Part shown: in pieces, positions 44,659 through 54,546 of the stretch
How the letters are laid out: every line of letters starts with the position of its first letter
Numbering within the stretch: the stretch's first letter is position 1
Assembly: GCF_029784155.1 (NCBI RefSeq)
Contig: NC_073693.1
Coordinates: 187,819,802 to 187,883,801, forward strand
DNA length: 64,000 nucleotides
Reading direction: 5' to 3'
Source: Uranotaenia lowii
Taxonomy: Eukaryota > Arthropoda > Insecta > Diptera > Culicidae
Program-made: the position numbers and the translations under genes
Notes under the pieces: generated by a model
Databases searched by the model: none
Seen by the model: the letters and a program-made list of their open reading frames with translations, nothing else
Told to the model about the DNA's origin: nothing

Positions 44659-45160
44659 CAGAGTGGCACGAATCAATTATTACGGGCACATAGTGAGGAG
44701 TGATACGGCAGGTATCCCTAAGACAGCCTTGGAGTACAAGGTGAATCTACCAAAAAAGAGGGAAAGACCAGCTTTCACTTGGCGCACGTGCATAAAGCAA
44801 CACATCGAAAAAGTAGGATCTCTATTCACGCATGGCAGGAAGCAGCGGAGGATGGAATGAAATTCAAGGACATGGCAAAGAACTTATTCAACGAAATGGT
44901 AGAATCAGTATATGAAGACTCCGATTCAGACACTGATAGGGACAGCACATGTGATGAGATATTTGCATGTACCTACGGGTTTACGATTCGGAGTCATCTG
45001 ATGACTGGAAACACACCGAGACAATTATCAGGATACCCAACACACATATCAGTGGAAGTGGGGCGGAGCTACGGATCAGACGTTCAACCGACGACGAAGA
45101 AGGAAGGAGCTTATATGGCTTATAAGTTAAATTTGATTCCTTTAATGATGCAAACCTAAA
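44659..45160 (+). pseudogene. LINE ORF2 C-terminal segment, right part
   Basis: The frame continues RVARINYYGHIVRSD, PKTALEYKVNLPKKRERP, AFTWRTCIKQHIEKVG, then in a shifted frame FKDMAKNLFNEMVESVYEDS with an acidic tail. The 'YGHIVR … KKRxRPxxTWRxCIKxxIEKxG' pattern is the usual end of non-LTR ORF2 proteins. It joins 37589 exactly when the hAT element is removed. Confidence 0.7.
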
Positions 45161-45208
45161 ATGTAGTTAGATGCTTGAGAAGTAAGTAGAGGCCAGTCTC
45201 AAATCCAC

Positions 45209-45289
45209 AAGTTAGCGACAAATTGTGTTCACCATCTAATAGTTTATAAATCAATTTGTTTTCAGGTTATGGTTTATCACTCGCATAAC
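45209..45289 (+). repeat. 81-bp direct repeat, right copy
   Basis: Matches 37153-37233. The next word ATGTACT is also shared after a small gap, so the duplication may have been a little longer. Confidence 0.7.
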
Positions 45290-45333
45290 GATGTACTTAT
45301 AAGATATCTATAACTATTCGGATGTTTCCATTA

Positions 45334-45993
45334 CCCGATCAGAAGAGCATATCAAAATAATAACTCAAACGTATCTCACCAAGATATTTACATCTGATTC
45401 AGTTATAATTAAGTACTCCATATTTTCGTTTTTAAGTTTCTCTAATCTGAATTATATCTTATTCTGATTGACAAACTTGAATGGGATTGAGCTCATATTC
45501 AATGATCAAGATTTTTTTCAGATTGTCCTAAAATAAAATGATTATATCTTATTTTGATATAGGTACAACTTTTTCTGAAACACGGACATCGAAGTCAACG
45601 GCTCAAACCTTACATCAACAAGTTTCGCTCAACAGATTCATAAAATTGAATCAAATTTTTGGGAAACCAAAAATGGGGCATGGTTTTATCAAATAATGTG
45701 GTTTATTGACCTTCCACTAGAAAAATTTCTCGAAGCACTGATATCTTGTTAAGTTATAATTTTGATATAATTTGTTCTGTCCAATATCAAACTATGCTAT
45801 CTGAACCAGATATAATCTTGTTAGGAGCATATCAAAAACTGATATAATTTAGCTATGATCGTATAGATTTTTTGATATAATTTGAGATGTTTTAACATCC
45901 TACGAGTACTGAATTATAACTTATTTAGATAGAAAAAAATAAGTATCAAAATATCTCATTTTGATATAATTTTGTTTTTCCCTCCTGATCGGG
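45334..45993 (+). mobile_element. CCCGATCAG MITE, free-standing full copy (660 bp)
   Basis: It starts CCCGATCAGAAGAGCATATC and ends CCTCCTGATCGGG, flanked by TA on both sides. It serves as the reference for the nested cluster at 34030-36839. Repeated words such as TTATATCA and AGATATT fill both ends. Non-coding. Confidence 0.85.
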
Positions 45994-46438
45994 TAATGAT
46001 CAAGACTCTGAATGAATTGTGTTGACGTATTATCCAGCTTTGTTCCCTCTAAGTGAGTTCATATCGGATGCATATTCTTCTTCAAAGCCAAAAAAGAGCA
46101 AGAGAAAAATAAAAAGTCTGTTCAATGAAGTCTGATCGAAACGGGTCGAAAAAAGTAGAAATGGATTGACAGTTGATCACCTGTCTCTTTCCAATTGACT
46201 TCGACCGATTTCTACCAAGTCGAAACGAATCCTGCTGCCGAGCTAGATCGGTTTCGACTAGTTTCAACTTGCTCTACAGGGTGACAAAAATGACCGGTAA
46301 CACTTTTTTTGGGTCGCCTGTATCCTACACGTTGCATGTCTCTGGTGCCATCTATGTGTCAAATGAAAGAGCTAACTTTGCTGCCCAAAGTGGCAGAGTT
46401 TTGTTCCTTTGCAGTTTGTTTACATTGAGTTGTGAGCC

Positions 46439-46735
46439 ATGGCAGAGTAAAGAGCAGCTGTTATCGCTGAATATGTAAGAGGGTACAAACTCGGACACAT
46501 GTACAAACACCTAAAACCGCTCAGAATCAACCGGAAATTCGTGTACCGGACCATTAATCGGTACCTATAGACCGGAGGCACCGAGGACAAGGCACGATCT
46601 GGACGACCAAAGTCTTTGAGAACTCCCAAGCTGAAATGGATTATACGAGACCGGATTTGCCGGAACCCCGCCCAATCTGCACGGAAGCTGGCCAGGAACC
46701 TTAAAATGAACCGAGAATCAATTCGCTGTGACGCT
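46439..46735 (+). pseudogene. Tc1/mariner-type transposase, DNA-binding N-terminus
   Basis: ATG 46439, a stop at codon 4, then RAAVIAEYVRGYKLGHMYKH, RKFVYRTINRYL, a stop, and GGTEDKARSGRPKSLRTPKL, RDRICRNPAQSARKLARNLK and MNRESIRCDAS. This has the layout of the two helix-turn-helix units with a GRP(K/R) linker that bind the TIR. Two in-frame stops make it inactive. Confidence 0.7.
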
Positions 46736-47397
46736 TCTTAATTGCACTCTATTTTGGAAGGTTAAAAGAAAGTCGTTTAAAAAAAAATAAAAGGTACAAA
46801 TGCGGACCAGAAATTAAAAAAAAAACTAGCAGTCCAGCCTACTCCACAGTCCAAGAAAATGTAGTAGAGTACTTGAATCTGCCCTCAGATCAGAGCAGTC
46901 ATCTAATTTCCTGACCGGAACTTCGTAAAAGTTAGCGAACTAACGATTACGAATGTTCACGAAAAACCCTCTTCTTTTTCATGTTTTTCTGGAAATCAAC
47001 CCGGGGTACTGATATCCGATCTCGGGTGCAGGTTCTAATTCCCGATTCTTACCCATACAACCATAACATCAGCACATGCACAGGACATGCATCAGCTGGT
47101 GGCGATATCTCTAGCAAAGTTTCACCAAATCCCTTTAAAACACCCAGATCCGTTTTTACGAAGAAAAAGAGTTTTTTTTTCGTGACGTCACGCTCTCGAT
47201 GGGGTGCGTCGAGAGTTTCGCTTACTCTCCTAAATATCCCTCTTCTTCTCGGCTATGCTCTTGGTTCCCTCGTTCTATAAATAGAATAATTATCGGCTTT
47301 TGAAGGGATGGCTATTTTCGGCTAGGTGTTTATTTGTGATATTTATAAAGGGGTGTTCAAGTAACAAAAAATGAAATTATTCAATTTTATCCATACT

Positions 47398-48600
47398 GCT
47401 ACATCCGTCGTCTCCAGATCTGAATCCACTGGAATAATCTACGATCACGAAATAATTCTTGCGGGGATACATGATGTCGAAGCTGAACGACTACACCCAA
47501 AGAAGAGGTTGCAAAAATCCAATGCCTATTTAGCATATCTCTGTGCCGATAATGCGCTGAAATGTATGTTTGAAAAACCGTAACTGGCATAAGGACTCGG
47601 CTCCCAACCAAAATGATGACCACTACATTCAAGCGAAACAAGAAAAACATTTTATGGGATTTCCTTCCTATTGGATAATTCAGCCCAGAAACAAGAAAAT
47701 AAAAATAAAAACCACAGCGCCGTAGTGAGAAACGAACTCAAATCACCAATTATATCGCCTTGCCAGTCCGACATCTTAACTAGTGTACTATTCGAGCTTC
47801 ATGCAGGATGAGGGATATTTGTCATAGGCTTTCTGTCACCGATCAATCACAAAAAAAACGCACAACGCCGGCTTCCCGGCGTTTCGCCTCCTTTCAATGC
47901 ATTCGTTTGTCTTGCGATGGAAACGGTAAAGGGAACGGGAGTGAAGGAACGGGAAACCCATTGAATGAGAACTGTGCTTAGCTTACTGCCTGCTATTACA
48001 TACACACGCTACATATACACAGCTGCCAAAGCCAGGCAGTGGAAGAAATATTTTTGTTGTTGCTTTTGCTACATACACACGCACAGCTTAGCCGTGGTTG
48101 TTTGCCGGTGGATTGAATTGAAGCAATGTTTTTACTGCATACACACGCACAGCTTGGCCGTGGTTTGCCGGTGCCAGTGGATTGAATTAGAAGGATATTT
48201 TTGTTGTTGCTTTTGCTACATTCATACGCACAGTGCTCGTTTCGCTGGCTGCCTGGTGTTGGCCGGTATTTATTTCCATCCTTCTTCGTCTTGTGATGCG
48301 ATAGGGAGGGACGTGAAAGCGTTTTTATTTTGTTTCTTTCAGACATACGCAATTCGGTTAACTTGGGAGATTAATGCCGGTGGGAGCAAATCGAATCAGC
48401 ACCGGTCGCGTTATCTTCTTGTACCAATGATGCTATGTAATTGACTACACGCCATTGGCACAGAGGCTGAATTTTGGGTGTATAAAATTACAAATTTGGA
48501 GCAATGCAAGCGAGTTATGCGCGCCGCTTGCGACGACTTTCCGAGACGTCTGAAACTGGTTCGACCAGAGAAAGACGGTGTAATTTCGAGATATTGCCTG
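47398..48600 (+). pseudogene. Tc1/mariner-type transposase, scattered C-terminal pieces
   Basis: LHPSSPDLNPLE at about 47400-47435 is the highly conserved block preceding the last catalytic acidic residue; a stop follows at once. A second piece at about 48450-48570 reads EQCKRVMRAACDDFPRRLKL, the usual C-terminal end of such transposases. The roughly 850 bp between them include GC-richer foreign sequence and the repeat at 48061-48240. Confidence 0.55.
48061..48240 (+). repeat. short minisatellite, three units with ACACACGCACAGCTT
   Basis: ACACACGCACAGCTTAGCCGTGG, then GGTGGATTGAATTGAAG, recurs two to three times with units of about 70-85 bp, interspersed with TTTTTGTTGTTGCTTTTGCTACAT. It lies in the foreign segment within the Tc1/mariner relic. 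Confidence 0.6.
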
Positions 48601-48721
48601 TGAAGTATCTTTATGAGTTACTGAATAAAGCTATGAAAGCAAGATTCATATTGTCTTCTTATTCTTTGAAATATTGAGATTTTCCTGTGTGACCGTACTT
48701 TTTTGTCACCCTGTATTGAAC

Positions 48722-49372
48722 AACGACCAGAGTAGTTTCGACCAAAACACTGGCTCGTTGAACATCTACCAGTTGACAGAAACCAGTTTAAACCGATTTT
48801 TACCAACGATTGAACGAAGCTAAAATAGAGAGAAATGATGGTGTGCGTGTGGTTTCCATCAACTAAAAACAATTGTTCTGATAAAATGTGCTCCTGAATG
48901 TTGCAAGCGTTCTCCGGTGTTTTATGGCCAAATTATATCGAAAGATAAAAAAAGCCTCTCAACCAGTGTTCAAAGCACAACCAGCAGTAAAGAGATTGAT
49001 TGGGCGAGCTAATACAAAATTTAAAAAAGTTTTTGAGCATTTTCTGATTTGGATAATATTTTCGATTTTTGACCAAAACTAAATGAAAGCTCTCTGCTGG
49101 AATGTGTACCATACAAAAAAAAAAACAATTTTTTAACGAATGAACTGTGGTATTTCTAATGAGCTCATTCATCAGATTCAGCGCGAAACATTGAATTGAG
49201 CTTATGAATGTCTAGTTCTATGAGTGTGTGAGTGAAAAGGTGACTCTACCGAATGCGAAAAATTACGGTCATTCTTATGGGTCTGTTCCGAAGAATAGTA
49301 AGTTGTGCGCAAAAGTAAATCTTAGAATATAATAATAAATTTCTCGGTCACCACAGTGAAGTTTCATTAAAA
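48722..49372. other. no recognised gene
   Basis: Short frames on both strands without a domain. Confidence 0.4.
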
Positions 49373-50187
49373 ATGTCTACCCAAAATGCTTTATTGGTCT
49401 ATTCAAGTAATTCCAGAGATAATGATTCTAGTGAAAAAGAATTTAAAGGATTCAGTGAAACGGAAAATTCGGATATTTTTCCGACATTGTCACGCTCTGG
49501 TGCACTACACTTAGAGCAAGTGTCAACCGTTGGTCATATTGATGACAGTATGGACGATTCAGCGGATTCGAACAAGCCGTTTTCATTCGTGAGCGTGTAC
49601 ATCGTTCGATCATGCAAAGAAGATCAAAACATTTCCACTTTAATCCTCGAGAAAGGCAAACCTACGAATTCAATTTCGAAATTTCATTGTCGGAAGTTTT
49701 TTTTAATACGATTGGTTACAGCGAATAATTTGGGAAACATTTGTATAAAAAAGGAAATCAATAAAGAACTTTTGATGATTTATTCTTCTTTATAGAAACA
49801 TTTTGTACCGATGCTTGGAGGAACGAGGTAAGTATCGTAATCCACGCATTTCGCACTGCAGGCGTCAACACACCCCAAGCAGGCTGTATCTGCCGTCAGA
49901 TATAACGGAAGCTGCTTGTGCTTGTGAAGCATCCCGAAATAAATTTAAGCTATACATTTTACTGTCGGATCGTTAAAGAAATGAATATTAGCTTTGTGAA
50001 ATTGGGGAACGAGGAATGTGAGCAATGCGTTGCCTCCAAACAGCATCGTGATTCCACTGGTCATGACGAAAATTTCCAAGCCAAAAAAATACTTAGGGGA
50101 GAGGCGGGCTATATGCGCAAATTAAGGAAAGCACTCTTTTTCTCCCATATTCCAATAGATAGGAATCTGAAAACTATATACACATGA
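49373..50187 (+). pseudogene. transposase-like gene remnant, family uncertain
   Basis: An open frame from ATG 49373 to 49795 (140 codons) starts with an acidic, serine-rich N-terminus. Later blocks lie in other frames: QTYEFNFEISLSEVFFNTIG, then SHCRRQHTPSRLYLPSDITE (about 49850-49912), then HPEINLSYTFYCRIVKEMNI, SFVKLGNEECEQC and H.D (49925-50070). The sequence of an 'xFFNTIGYS' block, a 'SHxCRxxTxRxYLPSD' block and a 'NISFxKLGxExCExC..H' zinc-like block is one I associate with an uncharacterised transposon-encoded protein family common in insects. At least two frameshifts make it inactive. The words ATATGCGCA/ATGCGCATTTAGG recur downstream at 50106, 50309, 50694 and 50706. Ends of the element were not found. 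Confidence 0.4.
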
Positions 50188-50823
50188 GCGGATATCTGTT
50201 TTATATACGTTAGAGAAATTTTTCTGTTGAAATCTCTTACAGTTTTTGTGAAAATAATTTTATAATAAAAGAAGTCAAAATAGCCGATTTCCGAAACTGG
50301 CGGGCTAAATGCGCATATTTATGTTTTTAGCTATATTTCATTAACACTTGCAATATTTTAATATTATTTGATTGAAAATGATAGAAACGGATGTTAAGCA
50401 TCCGTCAAGGCTGAAATTTTAGTGGAATTTTTTACCAAAAACTTCAAATTGGTGAATTTCCAGATGAATAAGAAAGAAAAACCATCAAAATTTTTGTTCC
50501 CAGAATCTGTACGCACGATAATTAAAGTTCAATATATTCTATCAATACTGACAAAAATCTTGTTTGAATTTTTAAATTTTTTCGACTTCGTAACAATTTA
50601 ATTTTTTCATGCCATGTATTAAAAGCGTTTTACCTTCAAACTGCACTGATTAAATATGATGAATCTCCAGCCATATCGTCAATCGGCTGTATGCGCATAT
50701 TACCCAACATGCGCATTTAGGAACACTTACCCCTACTGCCTGTGGGTAAGCAACCCTCGGTACGCCAGCGCATGACAACATATTTGCCAACCATGCACTC
50801 GGGTCGATCTGCTACGACGAGCT
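50188..50823. other. flank of the transposase-like remnant
   Basis: Non-coding. It holds the repeated ATGCGCAT(A/T)T words that could be subterminal repeats of the element above. Confidence 0.4.
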
Positions 50824-52583
50824 TGTAACATTGTTACAAAATGATTGAAAGATTTAAGGTTTGTTGTAATTTATTGCGGCAAACATTAAATCTTTCTCTA
50901 CGATTGATTGGCGAACTTTCTTCCTTATCGAGTCGAGGCATAGTTGCTCAATTTAAAAGTAGTAATTTCAGTTCCGTTTAAAGTTAGATTTGCGCCCCTA
51001 GTGGTGGGAGGTAGAACCACAATTTGGTAACCGATCGCCGTCCGATCATCCATCTCTCCGGGTTAACGGAATTTCTGACCAATTCCGAGAGATAAGGATC
51101 GGATAATACATTTATTGTATTAGTGGGATTTGTTTCGTATTTACAATTTCCGGGGGTCAATACCCTCGCTTGCCAACAATCATTCTTTTCTCGATTTGTG
51201 CGGCAATCAGTTGATACGTTTGCCAAGTAAAAAGTTTGTGGTTTGTGATTTGAGTAGTCAGAATAAGTCACTAATTGGTTGAGTATCACAAAGTAAGCTT
51301 TTAATTAAAACCACTGTGAACAAATTACTGTGAATTAAAAATTATAATTACAGTTACCGTTTCGAGAAAAAAAAAACCGCGACGTTAATAGATCGTCGCT
51401 ATCTTTCGGTTCAAGTGATCTGCCTCTACGCTCCACGTGAGTAATCAAAAATCTGATGCTGTGAACAAGATTTTAAAACACCCCCTTTTTAGTGGCAGGA
51501 ACCGAATCCGGTTGTCTCGATCGACGACCAGGGTAACGTAGGAATTGTTTAAAACCCGTAAGTTAGAAAAAAAACAAAATTTTGAAACAATTTTTAATGG
51601 AAAAAAAATCTTAAGTCCAATACCAGGATCGAACCCAGGTCCGCCAGCAGGGTGGAGATCCAAGCTTTGAAATCCTAAAAGGTAATTAACTTGAACTAAG
51701 ACACATTGTAAAGATCACCCTTAAAACCTAATTTGTAATTGGTGCGTTTTTCGTCTCGCTTGAAAGATTTTCCTTCAAGCGAAGGGGTTACTTGTGGGTG
51801 CAGGAAGTGCCGATCAGCCAGATCGACGCTCTCCAGAGATTGGTCCCGTACCCTAGGGTCAGCGTCCAACCTCCCGCGCATTCACGGACCCAGGTGGAAA
51901 CGTCTGTTCACCTGAGATCACTGGTGGTCGTCAATTGCCCCTGATCTCCCGGAGTCCGAAATCCAGTGGTACGACACGCAGGCAAACCACATCATCGCTC
52001 GGTTAGCACGGACACACATCGTCAGAGGAAACTGACAGCATCGACTCAGTTAGCCGCCCGTAGGATAAGTAGCCGCTCAAATAAGGTCAGATCCAATTTG
52101 ATTGTTCTGTGCCGTTCTAAAAATAACTTCGAAGTAGCGATTGTATCTATTTAACAAACTTGGCTGAATTGTTAAAAATAGCACATGGTGTGCCGATAAA
52201 GAAGAGTAGGTTCGATAGGTGGGATCCCAAAAATATCTGTTCAGATTTGAGGCCTAGGTGGTAAACAACATAAATACAAATTGTAAATCTGAATTTTCAG
52301 CTGGTTGTCGTACTTTGAGAGAAAAGTTTAATTATTGCTTGTTTCGCGTTGTAGGTTTTGTATCCCTGTTTGGACAGATTTTCGGGTTAACTCGGGTGTA
52401 AATGGGTCTCGGATAGCGATTGGTTCGGGTTGATTTTTTTTGAAGGACTCGCCTTGAGGAGTCTAGCCGGGCAAGAACGGAAATTGCTGCTTCACATACG
52501 AGCACGATTGTCACGTGCTCGTTTGGCGCTAAGTGAGGGCAGTTAATCAATCTTTTGATCAGCAAACTTCGAGAACCGTTACA
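50824..52583. mobile_element. probable solo LTR, TGTAAC…GTTACA, 4-bp TSD AGCT
   Basis: The unit starts TGTAACATTGTTACAAAATG and ends AACCGTTACA, the inverted short end repeat usual for LTRs (TG…CA). It is flanked by AGCT on both sides (50820-50823 and 52584-52587). A 4-bp duplication fits Ty3/gypsy; BEL is an alternative. No gag or pol is present. At 1760 bp it is long for an LTR, partly because it seems to contain a SINE-like insert around 51440-51700. A perfect 10-bp stem CGCTTGAAAG…CTTTCAAGCG-like hairpin lies near 51755-51782. Confidence 0.45.
51600..51690 (-). ncRNA. tRNA-like / SINE-like segment
   Basis: On the minus strand GGTTCGATCCTGG (51626-51638) is a good pol III B box, preceded by CTTGGATCTCCACCCTGCTGG, which could be a degenerate tRNA body. 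No complete cloverleaf can be drawn. Most likely the head of a SINE inserted in the LTR-like unit. Confidence 0.35.
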
Positions 52584-52587
52584 AGCT

Positions 52588-53076
52588 TAAAGCGGGCCAT
52601 AGACTACACAACATTTGAACAAATGCGATGAAATTCGATGAAATATTGTAGCTGTGAATACGATTTGAACGAACGCGCAAGCGGTTTGAGTAGAATCAAT
52701 CCGGAGCGAAATATTTTGTACAAACAACCCTCTGTGGCATGGTGTATGGTGCTGTTTGTACAAAATTCAGGCCATTTACTCAGCCCCAGCCGGGGTGGAG
52801 GGTTTTTTTTGTTGCTGTTTTCGCCATCAATAGTTTGTGTTCGCGCGAAGTATGTTTGTATCGCGTGTGGGAGAGCATAGAATCAAACAATCGTCTTGGA
52901 ATTATCGAATTTGTCGTCGTTGTCACTTGTCAGCCTGTGTTTTGGTCAGAGATCCGCTCCGAATGATCTAAAACCCGATCATGAAACTACCAAACCCGAT
53001 CAGAAAGTTGCGCTGATGCGAGAAAAACATCACACATCGGTCTGGCGACGACAACCACAGCGACGATCGATCAGTT
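52588..53076. other. no recognised gene
   Basis: Short overlapping frames on the plus strand without a domain. Confidence 0.4.
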
Positions 53077-53084
53077 GTTGCTAC

Positions 53085-54538
53085 CAGTGATGCCACATTT
53101 CTATCGGTATTTTGAATCCCAAAAAAATCTTTTATCGGTATGTTAATCCTAAAAATCGGTATGAAAATCGGTATTTTAGGAGATATTTTATTTTCAACTT
53201 CCTAACGTATTTTGCTTTAAATAGAAGCTTGCAATAAACATCAAGTCTAAGAACTCTTATGAATGTTCATTTTTAGTTCAAACTAGCTGACTAAATGTGT
53301 TTTAGCATATATTATTGCATTTTCTCCGTAACTTTATTCTTGGTAATACTAGTTTACACAACATGAGGTTTTTTAAAATTTAACAGAACTTCATGTTTGT
53401 TAGGACTTGCACATTTTTTTTTTTAAATTTTAAAACTATCTGCTTTTGCTGACGAAAGCAAAAATCACAAATGAAAATTCAGCAGAAAATCCGAAATAAG
53501 TATGTTTTCCAATACTCATAACTGAATGGAAATATATTTTACCGTTTGATAAGAAAAATAGGGGCATGGCGGGCACCTTCAGATTACACGTTGGTTAGGC
53601 ATATGAATTAAGTAAAAACTTGAGACTTTGATGTTTGGCTAAAGTGGGATGTAAATTTGATAAATTCGATAAGGCAATAATAGAACCAGGTCATCCTAAA
53701 GGAAATTTTAATTTAGTAAGCACTTACAAATCCAATAGCTTTTTGACGTTCGAGGTAAATATGAGCCCAAGCTAATGTTCTTCGTTTTATTGATGGATTT
53801 TCGCCAACCTGGCCAATTCAGCATTTAGTATTAGATATGAGTTCTAGCGATTAGAAAAAGAAATGATTGCAGAAAGTTGAGAGAGTTGTTGCTCCAATTT
53901 GTTATAGCCAATAAAAAATTAATTTTATTTTATGAAAAATCACGCATTAGTCTTATGAAAATTCAAGACCTTATGCGAAAGTAAATTAAGGATGTGCTCT
54001 CTGGCGATGAGTTGGACAAGGATTATGATTATATTCAAACGGTGTATGTATTTCCTTGAAAAGTTAGCATCTCACGAGATAAGAGCTTTAATGCGATCGT
54101 CAACTGAGATTAATCTTAATGAACTTCTATTGGCAGTCGCAAAAGGTCAAATATCAGCCTTGAGCTTAGTCCATTGGCTTTGAGGTTGAGTACTATAATA
54201 GTGCATCATTTGACAGAACAAAGGAACAGAACAGCGCGAACAACTGAACGAATTATGAGAGTGAGCCGTGGAGATCTTTGCAGAACACTTCAAAAGTTGT
54301 ACAGATCAAAGTTACCCAGCTACCGAACTTTGTCTTCTTTCTTCGGGACCTTTACGAGGATAGCTTGAATAAAGTGGAAATGTTGGAGTGGAATGAATTT
54401 TGAGTTAAAATCTTAAAAATCGGTATGAAATCGGTATGTTTTGCCAAAAATCGGTAATCGGTATATACCGATTCTGGGTCAAAATTTTGCTCAAAAATCG
54501 GTATAAATACCGGAAAATCGGTATGTGTGGCATCGCTG
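53085..54538. mobile_element. hAT-type element, TIR CAGTGATGCCACA, TSD GTTGCTAC
   Basis: The left end CAGTGATGCCACATTTCTAT and inverted right end CAGCGATGCCACACATACCG match. A perfect 8-bp duplication GTTGCTAC lies at 53077-53084 and 54539-54546. The word AATCGGTAT recurs at least ten times in the two subterminal regions, probably transposase-binding repeats. No transposase. A short LINE piece is enclosed near the right end. Confidence 0.88.
54270..54370 (-). pseudogene. LINE reverse transcriptase scrap
   Basis: The DNA matches the RT region of the minus-strand LINE at about 26350-26440: TTGTACAGATCAA(A/C)GTTA and TTCTTCGGGACCTTTACGAG are shared. It lies inside the hAT-type element, so that element carries a captured LINE fragment, or the LINE inserted and decayed. 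Confidence 0.6.
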
Positions 54539-54546
54539 GTTGCTAC

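Larger units (their letters stand above)
46277..48713 (+). mobile_element. Tc1/mariner-type transposon relic, TIR CAGGGTGACAAAAA, TA-flanked
   Basis: The left end CAGGGTGACAAAAATGACCG and inverted right end CAGGGTGACAAAAAAGTACG match, with TA at 46275-46276 and 48714-48715. It holds broken transposase pieces on the plus strand at 46439-46735, about 47398-47480 and about 48450-48590. Between the last two is foreign, less AT-rich sequence with a minisatellite, so the element carries a further insertion. Confidence 0.75.
46120..48721. mobile_element. small MITE-like unit, TIR GTTCAATGAAG (copy 3), split by a Tc1/mariner relic
   Basis: The left part 46120-46274 and the right part 48716-48721 form one unit. 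The left end GTTCAATGAAGTCTGATCG is intact. The right end TTGCTCTA|TTGAAC is cut inside its TIR by the element 46277-48713. Outside it there is no hAT sequence, so this is a free copy. Confidence 0.65.

Noticed and set aside
47965..48444. 159-residue plus-strand frame with repeated CFCYIHTHS
   Set aside because: The repeat in the peptide comes from the minisatellite; it is not a recognised protein.
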